A stretch of DNA of 64,000 nucleotides from Campylobacteraceae bacterium. Lineage in GTDB: Bacteria; Campylobacterota; Campylobacteria; Campylobacterales; Arcobacteraceae. The translations under genes were made by a program, and so were the position numbers. The stretch spans positions 1-64,000 of the forward strand of contig JABXII010000009.1 of NCBI GenBank assembly GCA_013373175.1, given 5' to 3'. Of this stretch, positions 24,785 to 34,133 are shown piece after piece (the stretch's first letter is position 1; every line of letters begins with the position of its first letter). Under the pieces are notes generated by a model, which had not been told where the DNA came from, did no database searches, and saw only the letters and a list, made by a program, of their open reading frames with translations.

Positions 24785-24816
24785 TTTAAAACATGTAATT
24801 TCTTACATGTTTTAAA
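24785..24816 (+). terminator. Hairpin between yajC and secD (attenuator-like)
   Basis: A perfect 14-bp stem (24785-24798 with 24803-24816) with the 4-nt loop TTTC is followed by AT-rich sequence but no continuous T run. It lies in the 69-nt gap between two genes that normally share a transcript, so a partial terminator or an RNA-processing/stability element is more likely than full termination. Confidence 0.55.
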
Positions 24817-24849
24817 TTCTATGTTTACTTCTTATTTTAAGGGATTGAC

Positions 24850-26418
24850 TTGAAAATCTTTAATTACAGACTCGTTATATTTATATTAAGTATAATTTTT
24901 GGAGTTGTATTCTCTGTACCATCTTTTTTACAAACAGAATCTGGTAAAAAAATCTCACTAGGACTTGATTTACAAGGTGGGTTACATATGCTTCTTGGTG
25001 TTCAAACTAACGAAGCAGTTACTTCAAAAATAAAATCAACAGCTACAGCAGTTAAATACTTCGCAAATGATGAAGATATTTTAATTGATGGCTTAAGTAT
25101 CAAAGACAATGACAGAATTGTTTTTACAGTATTAGACCAAGATGAGTTACCAAAAGTTGACAAAATGCTTGAACAAATTAGTGGTTTACAAATCACTAAA
25201 AATGACCTTGATTACTCTTTAACTTTAACACCTGCTGAAGAGGTTAAAACTAAAGACCAAGCAGTTTCTCAAGCAGTTGAAACTATTAGAAACAGGCTTG
25301 ACCAATTTGGTCTTGCAGAACCAAATGTTGTAAGACAAGGTGAAACTGATATTGTTGTTCAACTTCCAGGTATTAAAACAGCTGCTGAAGAAAAAGCTGC
25401 AAGAGAACTTATCTCTAAACCAGCTAACTTAGAGCTTATGGCTGTTGATGAAGAAAGAGCTGACCAAGTTTATACTATGTCAAAAGCTCAAGCAGCACAA
25501 TATGGTGATATCATTTTAGAAGCTACAGATAACCCTGGGGTTAAGTATCTTGTAAAAGAGATTCCTATTTTAAATGGTTCTCAAGTAGTTGATGCACAAG
25601 TTGCTTTTGACCAATCTAATCAACCAATTATTAACTTTACACTAAATAGTGCAGGTGCTAGAATCTTTGGAGACTTCACTGCTAAAAATGTAGGGAAAAG
25701 ACTTGCAGTTGTATTAGATGGTAAAGTTTACTCTGCACCAAATATTAGAGAAAGAATTGGTGGAGGAAGCGGTCAGATTTCTGGTGGCTTCACTGTTATA
25801 GAAGCAGGAAATGTTGCAATTGCTTTAAGGTCAGGTGCACTGCCAGCTTCTGTTAAGCTACTTGAAAAAAGAAGTGTAGGACCAAGTTTAGGTGCAGATT
25901 CTATTAAAGCTTCAACTATAGCACTTGTTTCTGGTTTCTTAATTGTATTTATCTTCATGATTGTTTATTATAGACGAGCAGGAGTTATTGCAAATGTTGC
26001 ACTTGTTACAAATATTTTTATTATCATCTCTGTTATGGCAATGTTTGGAGCAACATTAACACTTCCAGGTATGGCAGGTATTGTATTAACAGTTGGTATG
26101 GCAGTTGATGCAAACGTTATTATTACTGAAAGAATTAGAGAACTTCTAAGACAAGGTGTATCTATACCAAAAGCAGTTGAAGATGGTTATTCAAATGCAA
26201 TGAGAGCAATTCTAGATGCAAATATTACAACACTACTTGTTGCTGTAATTTTATATGCATATGGAACAGGACCAATTAAAGGTTTTGCAGTAACAATCTC
26301 TATTGGTATTTTAGCTTCAATGTTAACGGCAATTTTAGGAACTCATGGTATTTATGAAGCATTATTATCAAAAATTGCAAAAGACAAAAACTTAAATAAA
26401 TGGTTTGGGATTAAATAA
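24850..26418 (+). CDS. secD: Protein translocase subunit SecD
   Basis: A 522-residue inner-membrane protein of the RND-like SecDF family that uses the proton gradient to assist late steps of Sec export. It has TM1 near the N-terminus, the LGLDLQGGLHMLL motif (about 36-48), a large periplasmic P1 region, and five clustered TM helices at about 350-510 containing GMAVDANVIITERIRELL. The start is TTG at 24850, with AAGGGA about 6 nt upstream. The stop overlaps the secF start by 1 nt. Confidence 0.95.
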   Translation: MKIFNYRLVIFILSIIFGVVFSVPSFLQTESGKKISLGLDLQGGLHMLLGVQTNEAVTSKIKSTATAVKYFANDEDILIDGLSIKDNDRIVFTVLDQDELPKVDKMLEQISGLQITKNDLDYSLTLTPAEEVKTKDQAVSQAVETIRNRLDQFGLAEPNVVRQGETDIVVQLPGIKTAAEEKAARELISKPANLELMAVDEERADQVYTMSKAQAAQYGDIILEATDNPGVKYLVKEIPILNGSQVVDAQVAFDQSNQPIINFTLNSAGARIFGDFTAKNVGKRLAVVLDGKVYSAPNIRERIGGGSGQISGGFTVIEAGNVAIALRSGALPASVKLLEKRSVGPSLGADSIKASTIALVSGFLIVFIFMIVYYRRAGVIANVALVTNIFIIISVMAMFGATLTLPGMAGIVLTVGMAVDANVIITERIRELLRQGVSIPKAVEDGYSNAMRAILDANITTLLVAVILYAYGTGPIKGFAVTISIGILASMLTAILGTHGIYEALLSKIAKDKNLNKWFGIK

Positions 26419-27386
26419 TGGAAATTTTTAAAGGTACAAAAGTTCATGACTTTATGGGTAAAAGAGTCCCATTTTTAAGTTTATCGGCTGTTTTAGTTAT
26501 TGTTTCACTTGTGCTACTTTTTACAAGAGGGTTAAATCTTGGTATTGATTTTGCAGGTGGTACTTTAGTTCAAGTTCAATATGAGCACAAAGCGCCAATT
26601 GATAAAATCAGAACTGTATTAAATGCAACAGATTACAAAGGTTCTTCTATTACAAAATTTGGTAGTGAAGAAGAAGTAGTTATTAGAATCTCAGGAGTAT
26701 CATCTAACTTAACAAATGATATTGGTGATGAGATGCATAAGATACTTGATTCAACTGGTAAATTCCAAATCAGAAGAGTTGATATGGTTGGACCAAAGGT
26801 TGGTGGAGAACTTAGAGAAAAAGGTATTATGGCCTTATCTTTATCACTTATTGTGATACTTATTTATGTATCATATAGATTTGAGTGGAGATTTGCCATT
26901 GCTTCTATTTTAGCCTTAGCACATGATGTTATTATTGCTCTTGGAGCTATTTCATTAGTTGGGGTTGAAGTTAACCTTGATATTCTTGCTGCAATTCTTA
27001 CAATCCTTGGGTATTCGCTAAATGATACGATTATTGTATTTGATAGGATTAGAGAAGGTGTTCAAACTTCTAAAGAAGCAGTTCTTGACAATGTAGTTAA
27101 TACTTCTGTTTCAAGAACATTATCAAGAACAACTCTTACTTCATTAACAACATTCTTTGTTGTTGCAACTTTATATTTCTTTGGTGGAGAGATTATTAAT
27201 GGATTTGCATTTACATTACTTGTAGGTGTGATTGTTGGTACTTATTCATCTATCTTTATTGCTGCTTCATTCTTAGTACAGCTTAAATTCTCTATTGAGA
27301 GTTTTAGAGCTAAAGAGGCTGAGAAGGTTAAGAGGCAAAAAGAAAAAGAAAAGCTACGTGCGATGTATGAAAAAGGAACTGTGTAA
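26418..27386 (+). CDS. secF: Protein translocase subunit SecF
   Basis: A 322-residue partner of SecD with six TM helices. LGIDFAGGTLVQVQ (about 43-56) and LGYSLNDTIIVFDRIREGV (about 198-216) are the family motifs. Translation is coupled to secD through TAATG. The last coding bases form the left arm of the operon terminator. Confidence 0.95.
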   Translation: MEIFKGTKVHDFMGKRVPFLSLSAVLVIVSLVLLFTRGLNLGIDFAGGTLVQVQYEHKAPIDKIRTVLNATDYKGSSITKFGSEEEVVIRISGVSSNLTNDIGDEMHKILDSTGKFQIRRVDMVGPKVGGELREKGIMALSLSLIVILIYVSYRFEWRFAIASILALAHDVIIALGAISLVGVEVNLDILAAILTILGYSLNDTIIVFDRIREGVQTSKEAVLDNVVNTSVSRTLSRTTLTSLTTFFVVATLYFFGGEIINGFAFTLLVGVIVGTYSSIFIAASFLVQLKFSIESFRAKEAEKVKRQKEKEKLRAMYEKGTV

Positions 27387-27410
27387 ACTGTTATAAAACA
27401 GTTCCTTTTT
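27371..27410 (+). terminator. Terminator overlapping the end of secF
   Basis: A 12-bp perfect stem (27371-27382 with 27398-27409) ends in a T run. The left arm lies inside the last secF codons and the stop codon is in the loop. Confidence 0.75.
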
Positions 27411-27430
27411 CAATAACTCTACGTCATATA

Positions 27431-27480
27431 ATAAAATTTAGTCGGTCATTTACTACAGTAAACTCCCTTCTAAATTTTAT
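27431..27480. repeat. Inverted repeat with nested palindrome
   Basis: ATAAAATTTAG (27431-27441) pairs perfectly with CTAAATTTTAT (27470-27480). Inside the 28-nt loop is a second palindrome, TTTACT-AC-AGTAAA (27449-27462). Together with the large hairpin that follows, it fills the 383-nt non-coding gap after secF. Confidence 0.6.
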
Positions 27481-27542
27481 TTTCTTCCTTGATTTCTTAA
27501 AAAAACTTCAATTTTCTAACAGTTTACAGACCATTTCAAAAG

Positions 27543-27677
27543 GTATCGATTTATATTTTTAGGGCAAAAATTTTATGAATAAAAAGCGTTAAAAAATTGT
27601 AACTGTTTGAGACGAAGTCGAGTTTTACAATTTTAGCTTTGCGTGAATAAAATTCCTAAAAATCTAACTTTCGATAC
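27543..27677. repeat. 135-nt imperfect palindrome (MITE-like element or structured RNA)
   Basis: Four stem blocks pair in order: GTATCGA (27543-27549) with TCGATAC (27671-27677); TTTTTAGG (27556-27563) with CCTAAAAA (27655-27662); AATTTTAT (27569-27576) with ATAAAATT (27647-27654); AAAATTGTAA (27593-27602) with TTACAATTTT (27625-27634). The apical loop has a small GAC-GAA-GTC hairpin (27611-27619). No ORF is present. The size and symmetry suggest either a non-autonomous repeat or a conserved structured transcript; I cannot tell which from one copy. Confidence 0.6.
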
Positions 27678-27769
27678 GATTTTTTGTTTTACTTTTTATA
27701 AAAAAAGTAATAAAAGACTCCAAAGGGCAATTACAATATAATAAATCTAATAATTTATTTAGGAATAAG

Positions 27770-28987
27770 ATGTCAGAGAAGAAAATAAATAAATGTAAAA
27801 TAGAAGATTGTGGCAGAGATATTGATGAAAAAGAATATTTGTTAACAAAAGATGAAAATAGATGTATTCTCCATTGTAATAAAAGTGACTCTTTTTCTAT
27901 AGAAATAAATAGTTTATTTATAGATGAACTTAATAAACTTATGGATTATCAAATTAGAGATAATATTGATCAACAAAAAGAAATAGAACAAGATGAAACT
28001 TTTACTTTTAATGTTCCTTGGGGTTTAGATTTTTATAATATTCATTTTCCAATAATGAAGATTGCTTTATTCTTTTTTGATAATATGCGAAAGTATGACC
28101 TTTATTTTGAAAATTGCGTATTTTGTGAAGAACAAAAAAAAGTTATGTATGATTTTAAAAATAGAATAAATTTTATAAATTGCATATTTAAAGAAAATGT
28201 AGATTTTTCAAATTCAACGTTTAGCAAAAATATAAGTTTTGAAAAATCAACTTTTGAAAAGAAGTTAATACTAGAAGAGACAACTTTTGATGGGAATGTT
28301 AATTTTAAAGAAGTAATATTTAAAGAAAAAGTAAAAATTGATTCAACTTATTTCAATGGTAATAGCAATTTTATATATTTAAATAAAAACTATAAAAAAG
28401 AAGTATTAGTAGAAAATCGTGAAACCGCAAGAATTATAAAAGACTCTTTTGAACAACAAAACAACATAATTGAAGCAAATAAATTTTATGCATTAGAAAT
28501 GAAAGAAAGAGAAAAAGAACTTAATTGGAAAAAAGATTTTTTTGATTGGATAGTTTTCAAAGCACATGGACTTGCTTCAAATCACTCACAAAACTGGCTT
28601 CTTCCTATCTTTTGGATTATATTTTTAGGGCTATTAAATTCATACTTTCAACCATTAGATTTTTATACCATGAATCATTCTGATATTTTATATAAAGAAA
28701 TTTTTATAGGACTATTAATTTCTTTAACAACTTTTGTTTTTTTATTATCCCTTATTGAACATAAAATCTATTATAATTATATATCAAGCTTTTTTATCAT
28801 ATTACTTGTTTATTTGATATTTACTAATGATATTTATTTTAGTGATTTTGCAAATTCTGTTAATCCTTTCTCAATTATGACAAAAGGTGAAGAACTTTCT
28901 TTTGGAACATTAATTTATAAAATCATAATAGCCTATTTAATCTACCAACTAATCATTTCAATCCGTCAAAACACAAGACGAAAATAA
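27770..28987 (+). CDS. Pentapeptide-repeat membrane protein with N-terminal Cys motif
   Basis: A 405-residue protein of unknown function. Residues 9-14 and about 35-40 hold two Cys pairs (C-X4-C and C-X3-C) that could bind zinc. Residues about 125-205 form a Phe-rich pentapeptide-type repeat (FINCIFKENVDF, SNSTFSKNISF, EKSTFEKKLIL, EETTFDGNVNF), about six turns of a right-handed beta helix. A helical linker leads to about four C-terminal TM helices (about 280-400). The RBS AGGAAT precedes the ATG. The membrane part is clearly related to the next gene. Codon use is very AT-rich like its surroundings. Role unknown; a membrane sensor or channel is possible but unsupported. Confidence 0.65.
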   Translation: MSEKKINKCKIEDCGRDIDEKEYLLTKDENRCILHCNKSDSFSIEINSLFIDELNKLMDYQIRDNIDQQKEIEQDETFTFNVPWGLDFYNIHFPIMKIALFFFDNMRKYDLYFENCVFCEEQKKVMYDFKNRINFINCIFKENVDFSNSTFSKNISFEKSTFEKKLILEETTFDGNVNFKEVIFKEKVKIDSTYFNGNSNFIYLNKNYKKEVLVENRETARIIKDSFEQQNNIIEANKFYALEMKEREKELNWKKDFFDWIVFKAHGLASNHSQNWLLPIFWIIFLGLLNSYFQPLDFYTMNHSDILYKEIFIGLLISLTTFVFLLSLIEHKIYYNYISSFFIILLVYLIFTNDIYFSDFANSVNPFSIMTKGEELSFGTLIYKIIIAYLIYQLIISIRQNTRRK

Positions 28988-29070
28988 ACTCCTATAAAAA
29001 AGGTTTTCTAATAATATATGTTTAATTCTTTTTAATATAAAATTATTATTTAAACCTTATGGAGAAAAAT

Positions 29071-29565
29071 ATGGAAAACACAGTAAGTGCATCGCAAAAG
29101 GGTTTGTTATATTATTTTAATAGAATCACATCAAACGATGGAAAAGATTGGTTTTTAGCTTTAACATGGATTTTTGTCTTTGAAATTATTTCTTCAATTA
29201 TTGAATACTACTATTTAACAGCCGCTAGAACTTATGTAATTGACATTCCTGAGGGAGTACTAAAAGAGTTTTTAATAGCAATATTCGTGACTTTCTTTAT
29301 TTGGCACTTTGTTTTTAGTATTGTAAATATGCATAGAAATCAGTTTTATTTTCTTATTATGTATGGACTTTTAGGTTTATATTTTTATCTAACAAAAGAT
29401 ATGACTTTTAATCTTTTATTTCACAATATTATAAATCCCTTTGAATTTGAATTCAATGGTTTTGGGTTTTATACAGTTGTGCAGTTGTTTTTAAAACTTA
29501 CTATTTTATATCTAATTTTTAAAATGTTTCAAGGTTTTAAATATAGAAAGTTAAAAAATAGCTAG
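29071..29565 (+). CDS. Membrane protein related to the C-terminal module of the upstream gene
   Basis: A 164-residue protein with about four TM helices. It aligns by eye with the membrane part of the preceding protein: DWFLALTWIF with NWLLPIFWII, LYFYLTKDMTF with VYLIFTNDIYF, INPFEFEF with VNPFSIM, and the LYLIFKMFQGFKYRK end with AYLIYQLIISIRQNTRRK. It lacks the Cys motif and the pentapeptide repeats. The start at 29071 is chosen because GGAG (29061-29064) lies 6 nt upstream; an ATG at 29059 is in frame but has no RBS. Function unknown. Confidence 0.65.
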   Translation: MENTVSASQKGLLYYFNRITSNDGKDWFLALTWIFVFEIISSIIEYYYLTAARTYVIDIPEGVLKEFLIAIFVTFFIWHFVFSIVNMHRNQFYFLIMYGLLGLYFYLTKDMTFNLLFHNIINPFEFEFNGFGFYTVVQLFLKLTILYLIFKMFQGFKYRKLKNS

Positions 29566-29642
29566 CAAGCCATTTTTTATCCTTTTTTAGATATTATATT
29601 TGCTTAAATTTTAAAAAGTAAAAATCTATAAAAGGATAATTC

Positions 29643-29987
29643 ATGGATTGGGGTAAAGTAACCTATATATTCTTTTCACTAATGTCATTAACAACAACAG
29701 CAGGCTTTATTTATGAGCCAAATGCAGTAGCGCTCTTCTTAGCAGCAGGTGTTAATGTTATCTCAACAATTTTAAAAATAGGTGTTAAAAACCTTTTAGC
29801 AGCAGAGTTATTAGCAAGTTCTTTAGTTGCTGATTTACACCTTATTCCAGCGTTCATGGTATTAACTTTTATGGGTGATGAATCAATGGCAATAGCCTTA
29901 GCAATCGGAGCTATTGTAGCAAATATTTTCTCAATTGCCTTAGCTTTAATTGAGAGTACAAAAAGTCAAGATAAGGAAGATTATTAA
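29643..29987 (+). CDS. Small membrane protein (possibly DUF6394 family)
   Basis: A 114-residue hydrophobic protein with three to four TM helices and a charged C-terminus. The sequence ([20 protein letters not shown] at the N-terminus, [20 protein letters not shown] in the centre) looks like a small conserved membrane family of Campylobacterota, which I recall as DUF6394, not certain. The RBS AAAGGAT precedes the ATG. The stop overlaps the leuS start (TAATG), so it is coupled to leuS. Confidence 0.6.
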   Translation: MDWGKVTYIFFSLMSLTTTAGFIYEPNAVALFLAAGVNVISTILKIGVKNLLAAELLASSLVADLHLIPAFMVLTFMGDESMAIALAIGAIVANIFSIALALIESTKSQDKEDY

Positions 29988-32452
29988 TGGAGTATAGTCC
30001 AAAGAGTATTGAAACAAAGTGGCAAAATTACTGGGTTGAAAATAAGTCTTTTGAGCCAAGTAATGATTATAAAAAAGATAAAAAATATATTTTAAGTATG
30101 TTCCCATATCCAAGTGGTAGAATTCACATGGGACATGTAAGAAACTACTGTTTAGGTGATGCAATCGCAAGATTTTTTAGAAAAGCTAACTTTAATGTTT
30201 TACATCCAATTGGATGGGATAGTTTTGGTATGCCAGCAGAAAATGCAGCTATCAAACATAAGCTTCACCCTAAAAAATGGACTTATGAAAATATTGACTA
30301 TATGAGAGATGAATTAAAAGCTTTAGGTCTTTCTTTCTCAGAAGAAAGAGAGTTTGCAACTTCTGATGAACTATATACAAAATGGGAACAAGAATTTATT
30401 ATCAAAATGTTTGAAGATGGACTTTTATATAGAAAATCTACAACTGTAAACTGGTGTCCTCATGACTTAACAGTATTAGCAAATGAACAATTAGAAGAGG
30501 GTTGCTGTTGGAGATGTGGTACTACAGTAGTTCAAAAAGAGATGCCTGGGTACTATTTAGGAATTACAAAATATGCACAAGAATTACTTGATGATTTAAA
30601 AGACCTTGAAGGTCAATGGCCATCACAAGTTTTAACTATGCAAGAAAACTGGATTGGTAGAAGTGAAGGTTTAGAGTTTAATTTCTTATTATCAAAACAA
30701 GCAAAATATAAATTAGATAATCACTTCTCATCTTATCAAGTATTTACTACTAGACCAGATACAATTTATGGAATCTCTTATTCAGCTTTAGCACCTGAAC
30801 ATCCAATTGTAAAATATATCGTTGATAATAAACTTCTTCCAGATAGTAAAATCAATGCTATTAAAGCAATGCAAAAAGTAAGTGAAAGAGATAGAGCAAC
30901 TATGCCTAAAGAAGGTGTTTCTTTAGAGATTGATGTTATTCATCCACTTACTGGTGAATCTATTCCTGTATGGGTTGCAAACTTTGTACTTGCTTCTTAT
31001 GGTGGTGGAGCAGTTATGGCAGTTCCAGCCCATGACCAAAGAGACTTTGAGTTTGCAAGACAATATGACTTACCAATCAAACAAGTTATTGTTGGAAAAG
31101 ATGGAATTTTATCTAACCAAACAGAAGCATATACAGAAGAGGGTGAATTAATCAACTCGGAAAGCTTCACTGGACTTAAAAACAATAAAGCTAAAAAAGC
31201 AATTATTTATCACTTTGAACAAAACTCACTTGGTAAAAAACAAATCAATTTCAAACTAAGAGATTGGGGAGTTTCTAGACAGAGATATTGGGGAGCACCA
31301 ATTCCATTTATTCACTGTGATGATTGTGGATTAGTTCCAGAAAAATTAGAAAATCTTCCAGTTGCACTTCCAGAAGATGTTGAGATTACAGGTGAGGGTA
31401 ACCCACTTGATACTCATCCTACTTGGAAGCATACTACTTGTCCTTGTTGTGGTAAACCAGCAGTTAGAGAAACAGATACTTTAGATACTTTTGTTCAATC
31501 ATCTTGGTATTTCTTAAGATATGCGACAAATAGTGCAAAATGGGAAAAAGAAGGAATCTCTAAAAAAGATAGTGATTACTGGATGGATGTTGACCAATAC
31601 ATTGGTGGTATTGAGCACGCTATTTTACACTTACTTTATGCAAGATTCTTTACAAAAGTACTAAATGATTTAGGATATACAAACTCAAGAGAACCATTTA
31701 AAAACCTACTTACTCAAGGTATGGTACTTAAAGATGGTGCTAAAATGTCTAAATCAAAAGGAAATGTAGTAGACCCTGATTCTATTGTAGAAAAGTATGG
31801 AGCTGATACAGCTAGAATGTTTATTTTATTTGCTGCGCCTCCAACAAAAGAGTTAGAGTGGAATGATTCAGCAGTAGAAGGTTCATTTAAATTTATTAAA
31901 AAATTCTATGAAAGATCAGTAAATGTTACAGAAGATGCAATTGCAAACTTCAAAAATATTGATCACTCTTCTTTAACAAAAGAAGAAAAAGAAGCTAGAA
32001 AAAAACTATATGAAGCAGTTCAAAAAGCCGATGATGTATTTAATAAAACATATACATTCAATACTTTAATTGCTGCATCTATGGAAGCAATGAATGCACT
32101 TCAAGCACAAAACAATGAACTTGTTTGGGCAGAAGGTTACTATATCTTAACAAATATTTTAGAGCCAGTTATTCCTCATGCTTGTTGGGATTTAGCTCAT
32201 AAATTATTTGATAAAGAGAACTTCTCTTCAAAAATTGAAATTAAAGAAGAAGTATTTACTTTAGATTCTATTATTTTAGCAGTTACAATTAATGGTAAAA
32301 AAAGAGCTGAAGTTGAAGTGGCTCCAAGTGCATCAAAAGATGAAATTTTAGCCCTAGCAAAAGAAGTTGGAGCTAAATGGATTGATGGTAAAGAGTTAAT
32401 CAAAGAAATTGTAGTACCAAATAAATTAGTTAACTTGGTTGTTAAGGGATAA
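29987..32452 (+). CDS. leuS: Leucyl-tRNA synthetase
   Basis: An 821-residue class Ia synthetase. The HIGH motif is in [16 protein letters not shown] (about residues 38-53) and the KMSKS motif in [14 protein letters not shown] (about 584-597). The CP1 editing domain (about 220-410) with [12 protein letters not shown] and [14 protein letters not shown] is present, as are two Cys pairs of a zinc-binding insertion (CPHD/CWRCG and CDDCG/CPCCG). Normal length. It starts the leuS-lptE-folC-csd1-ccmA run. Confidence 0.96.
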   Translation: MEYSPKSIETKWQNYWVENKSFEPSNDYKKDKKYILSMFPYPSGRIHMGHVRNYCLGDAIARFFRKANFNVLHPIGWDSFGMPAENAAIKHKLHPKKWTYENIDYMRDELKALGLSFSEEREFATSDELYTKWEQEFIIKMFEDGLLYRKSTTVNWCPHDLTVLANEQLEEGCCWRCGTTVVQKEMPGYYLGITKYAQELLDDLKDLEGQWPSQVLTMQENWIGRSEGLEFNFLLSKQAKYKLDNHFSSYQVFTTRPDTIYGISYSALAPEHPIVKYIVDNKLLPDSKINAIKAMQKVSERDRATMPKEGVSLEIDVIHPLTGESIPVWVANFVLASYGGGAVMAVPAHDQRDFEFARQYDLPIKQVIVGKDGILSNQTEAYTEEGELINSESFTGLKNNKAKKAIIYHFEQNSLGKKQINFKLRDWGVSRQRYWGAPIPFIHCDDCGLVPEKLENLPVALPEDVEITGEGNPLDTHPTWKHTTCPCCGKPAVRETDTLDTFVQSSWYFLRYATNSAKWEKEGISKKDSDYWMDVDQYIGGIEHAILHLLYARFFTKVLNDLGYTNSREPFKNLLTQGMVLKDGAKMSKSKGNVVDPDSIVEKYGADTARMFILFAAPPTKELEWNDSAVEGSFKFIKKFYERSVNVTEDAIANFKNIDHSSLTKEEKEARKKLYEAVQKADDVFNKTYTFNTLIAASMEAMNALQAQNNELVWAEGYYILTNILEPVIPHACWDLAHKLFDKENFSSKIEIKEEVFTLDSIILAVTINGKKRAEVEVAPSASKDEILALAKEVGAKWIDGKELIKEIVVPNKLVNLVVKG

Positions 32453-32453
32453 A

Positions 32454-32963
32454 ATGAAAAATAGTCTATTAGTATTATTAATAGTTTTTGTATTTACTGC
32501 TTGTGGTTATAAACCTTCAAGCCATTATGCAAAAAGACAATTAGAAGGTTCTATTTATGTTAATTTAATTATTAACTTAGAAGACCCAAGAAATGCAGTA
32601 ATTATCAAAGATGCAATGCATGAACTAATAGTACATAGACTAGATTCAAAACTTGTATTTGATAAAAGCTTAGCTGATACGATTTTAGATGTAAAACTAA
32701 ACTCAGTAGGAATGCAAGAATTACAAGATGACGAAGATGGTTATAACAATCTTTATAGAGCTGTAGTTAGTATTAATGTTGCATATGAAAAAGATGGAAG
32801 AAAAAAATCTTTCTCTGTTAGTGGAGATTATGAATTCTCTATTAATAGTGGAGCAACTATTACAGACTCAAAAAGATTTGAAGCAATTAGAAATGCAGCT
32901 AATAAAGCCTTAGAAGAAGTTATTTCTAAATTAGCAGTACAATCTTTTGAAAAAAAGAAGTAG
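32454..32963 (+). CDS. lptE: LPS-assembly lipoprotein LptE-like
   Basis: A 169-residue lipoprotein with lipobox VFTACGYKP (Cys about residue 16). The compact alpha/beta body (IYVNLIINLEDPRNAVIIKD, then RAVVSINVAYEK) fits the LptE family, which plugs the LptD channel in the outer membrane. It starts 1 nt after the leuS stop, with an RBS (AAGGGA) inside the end of leuS. The gene between leuS and folC in C. jejuni and H. pylori is of the same type. The ATG at 32454 is chosen over an upstream in-frame start because it begins the signal peptide. Confidence 0.75.
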   Translation: MKNSLLVLLIVFVFTACGYKPSSHYAKRQLEGSIYVNLIINLEDPRNAVIIKDAMHELIVHRLDSKLVFDKSLADTILDVKLNSVGMQELQDDEDGYNNLYRAVVSINVAYEKDGRKKSFSVSGDYEFSINSGATITDSKRFEAIRNAANKALEEVISKLAVQSFEKKK

Positions 32964-34133
32964 ATGCTTATTGATTTTAAGAAAGCTTCTTTAGAAGAAG
33001 TATTACAGCACAAAACGATGTACTATGAGAAGATAGACTTCTCTATAGTACAAAACTCATGGGAAATACTTTCCCAACACCTAACTCTTCCTTTTATTAT
33101 TCATATTGTTGGAACAAATGGAAAAGGTAGTACAGGAAGATTTTTATCTCACTACTTACATAAAAAAGGTTTTAGAGTACTTCATTATTCTTCTCCTCAT
33201 ATTTTAAAATTCAATGAAAGAATATGGATAAATGGAAGAGATAGTAGTGATATAGAACTACAAATGGCAAGCTCAAAAATTCAAGAAATCTTGCCTTTAC
33301 ATCTTTTAGAAAAATTAACTTATTTTGAATACACAACTCTTTTAGCCTTTGTTTTAAGTTCAAGTTTTGATTATTTAGTTTTAGAAGCAGGGCTTGGTGG
33401 AGAGTTTGATGCAACAAATGTTGTTAAAAATGATTTATCACTTATTACTACAATTGGACTTGACCACCAAAGTTTTTTAGGTAACACAATAGAAGAGATT
33501 GCAAGAACTAAAATGCGTTCAGTGGATACTAAAATGATAATTGGTTACCAAACTTCAAATGTAGTTTATGAAACAGCTTTAAAAGTTAAAGATGAACTAA
33601 AACAAGAGTTTGGAAGAGATATACTCATACAAAGTGTTAAAGAGTTTGATAAGTACACATTAGATAAAAAATTTGCTTCATACTTAAGACTTAACCTACA
33701 TTTGGTTATAGCAGCACTAGAAGAATTAAATATAGATATAAATCTTGATATTTTTAATGATGTTAAATTATCAGGAAGATGCGAAAAAATCAAAAAAAAC
33801 ATAACTATAGATGTTGGACATAATCCCTTAGCAGCTACATTCTTAGCTAAAGAATTCAATAATAAAAAAGTACATTTAATATATAATTCTTATGCTGACA
33901 AAGATTATAAAAAAGTTCTTGAAATTTTAAAACCCATTGTTACAAAGATAACAATAATTGATTTAGAAGACCAAAGAATCGTAGATAAAAATAATTTATT
34001 GGAAATTTGCCATAATTTAAATATAATAGTGACTTCTTTAAAAAATATAGAGCCCAAGGAAGAATATTTAGTATTCGGTTCATTTTTAGTTGTGGAAAAA
34101 TTTTTAGAAAATATGAGATTAAATGAAGAATAG
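32964..34133 (+). CDS. folC: Folylpolyglutamate synthase / dihydrofolate synthase
   Basis: A 389-residue Mur-ligase-type enzyme that adds glutamate to dihydropteroate and folates. The P-loop is HIVGTNGKGSTGRFLSHYL; the second signature is LEAGLGGEFDATNVV; and TIDVGHNPLAA marks the C-terminal domain. It begins directly after the lptE stop and overlaps the next gene by 11 nt. Confidence 0.93.
   Translation: MLIDFKKASLEEVLQHKTMYYEKIDFSIVQNSWEILSQHLTLPFIIHIVGTNGKGSTGRFLSHYLHKKGFRVLHYSSPHILKFNERIWINGRDSSDIELQMASSKIQEILPLHLLEKLTYFEYTTLLAFVLSSSFDYLVLEAGLGGEFDATNVVKNDLSLITTIGLDHQSFLGNTIEEIARTKMRSVDTKMIIGYQTSNVVYETALKVKDELKQEFGRDILIQSVKEFDKYTLDKKFASYLRLNLHLVIAALEELNIDINLDIFNDVKLSGRCEKIKKNITIDVGHNPLAATFLAKEFNNKKVHLIYNSYADKDYKKVLEILKPIVTKITIIDLEDQRIVDKNNLLEICHNLNIIVTSLKNIEPKEEYLVFGSFLVVEKFLENMRLNEE

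Noticed and set aside
27691-27708. ACTTTTT-AT-AAAAAAGT hairpin before the pentapeptide gene, considered as a terminator
   Set aside because: Only A-T pairs and no T run after it on either strand in the right place; likely base composition.
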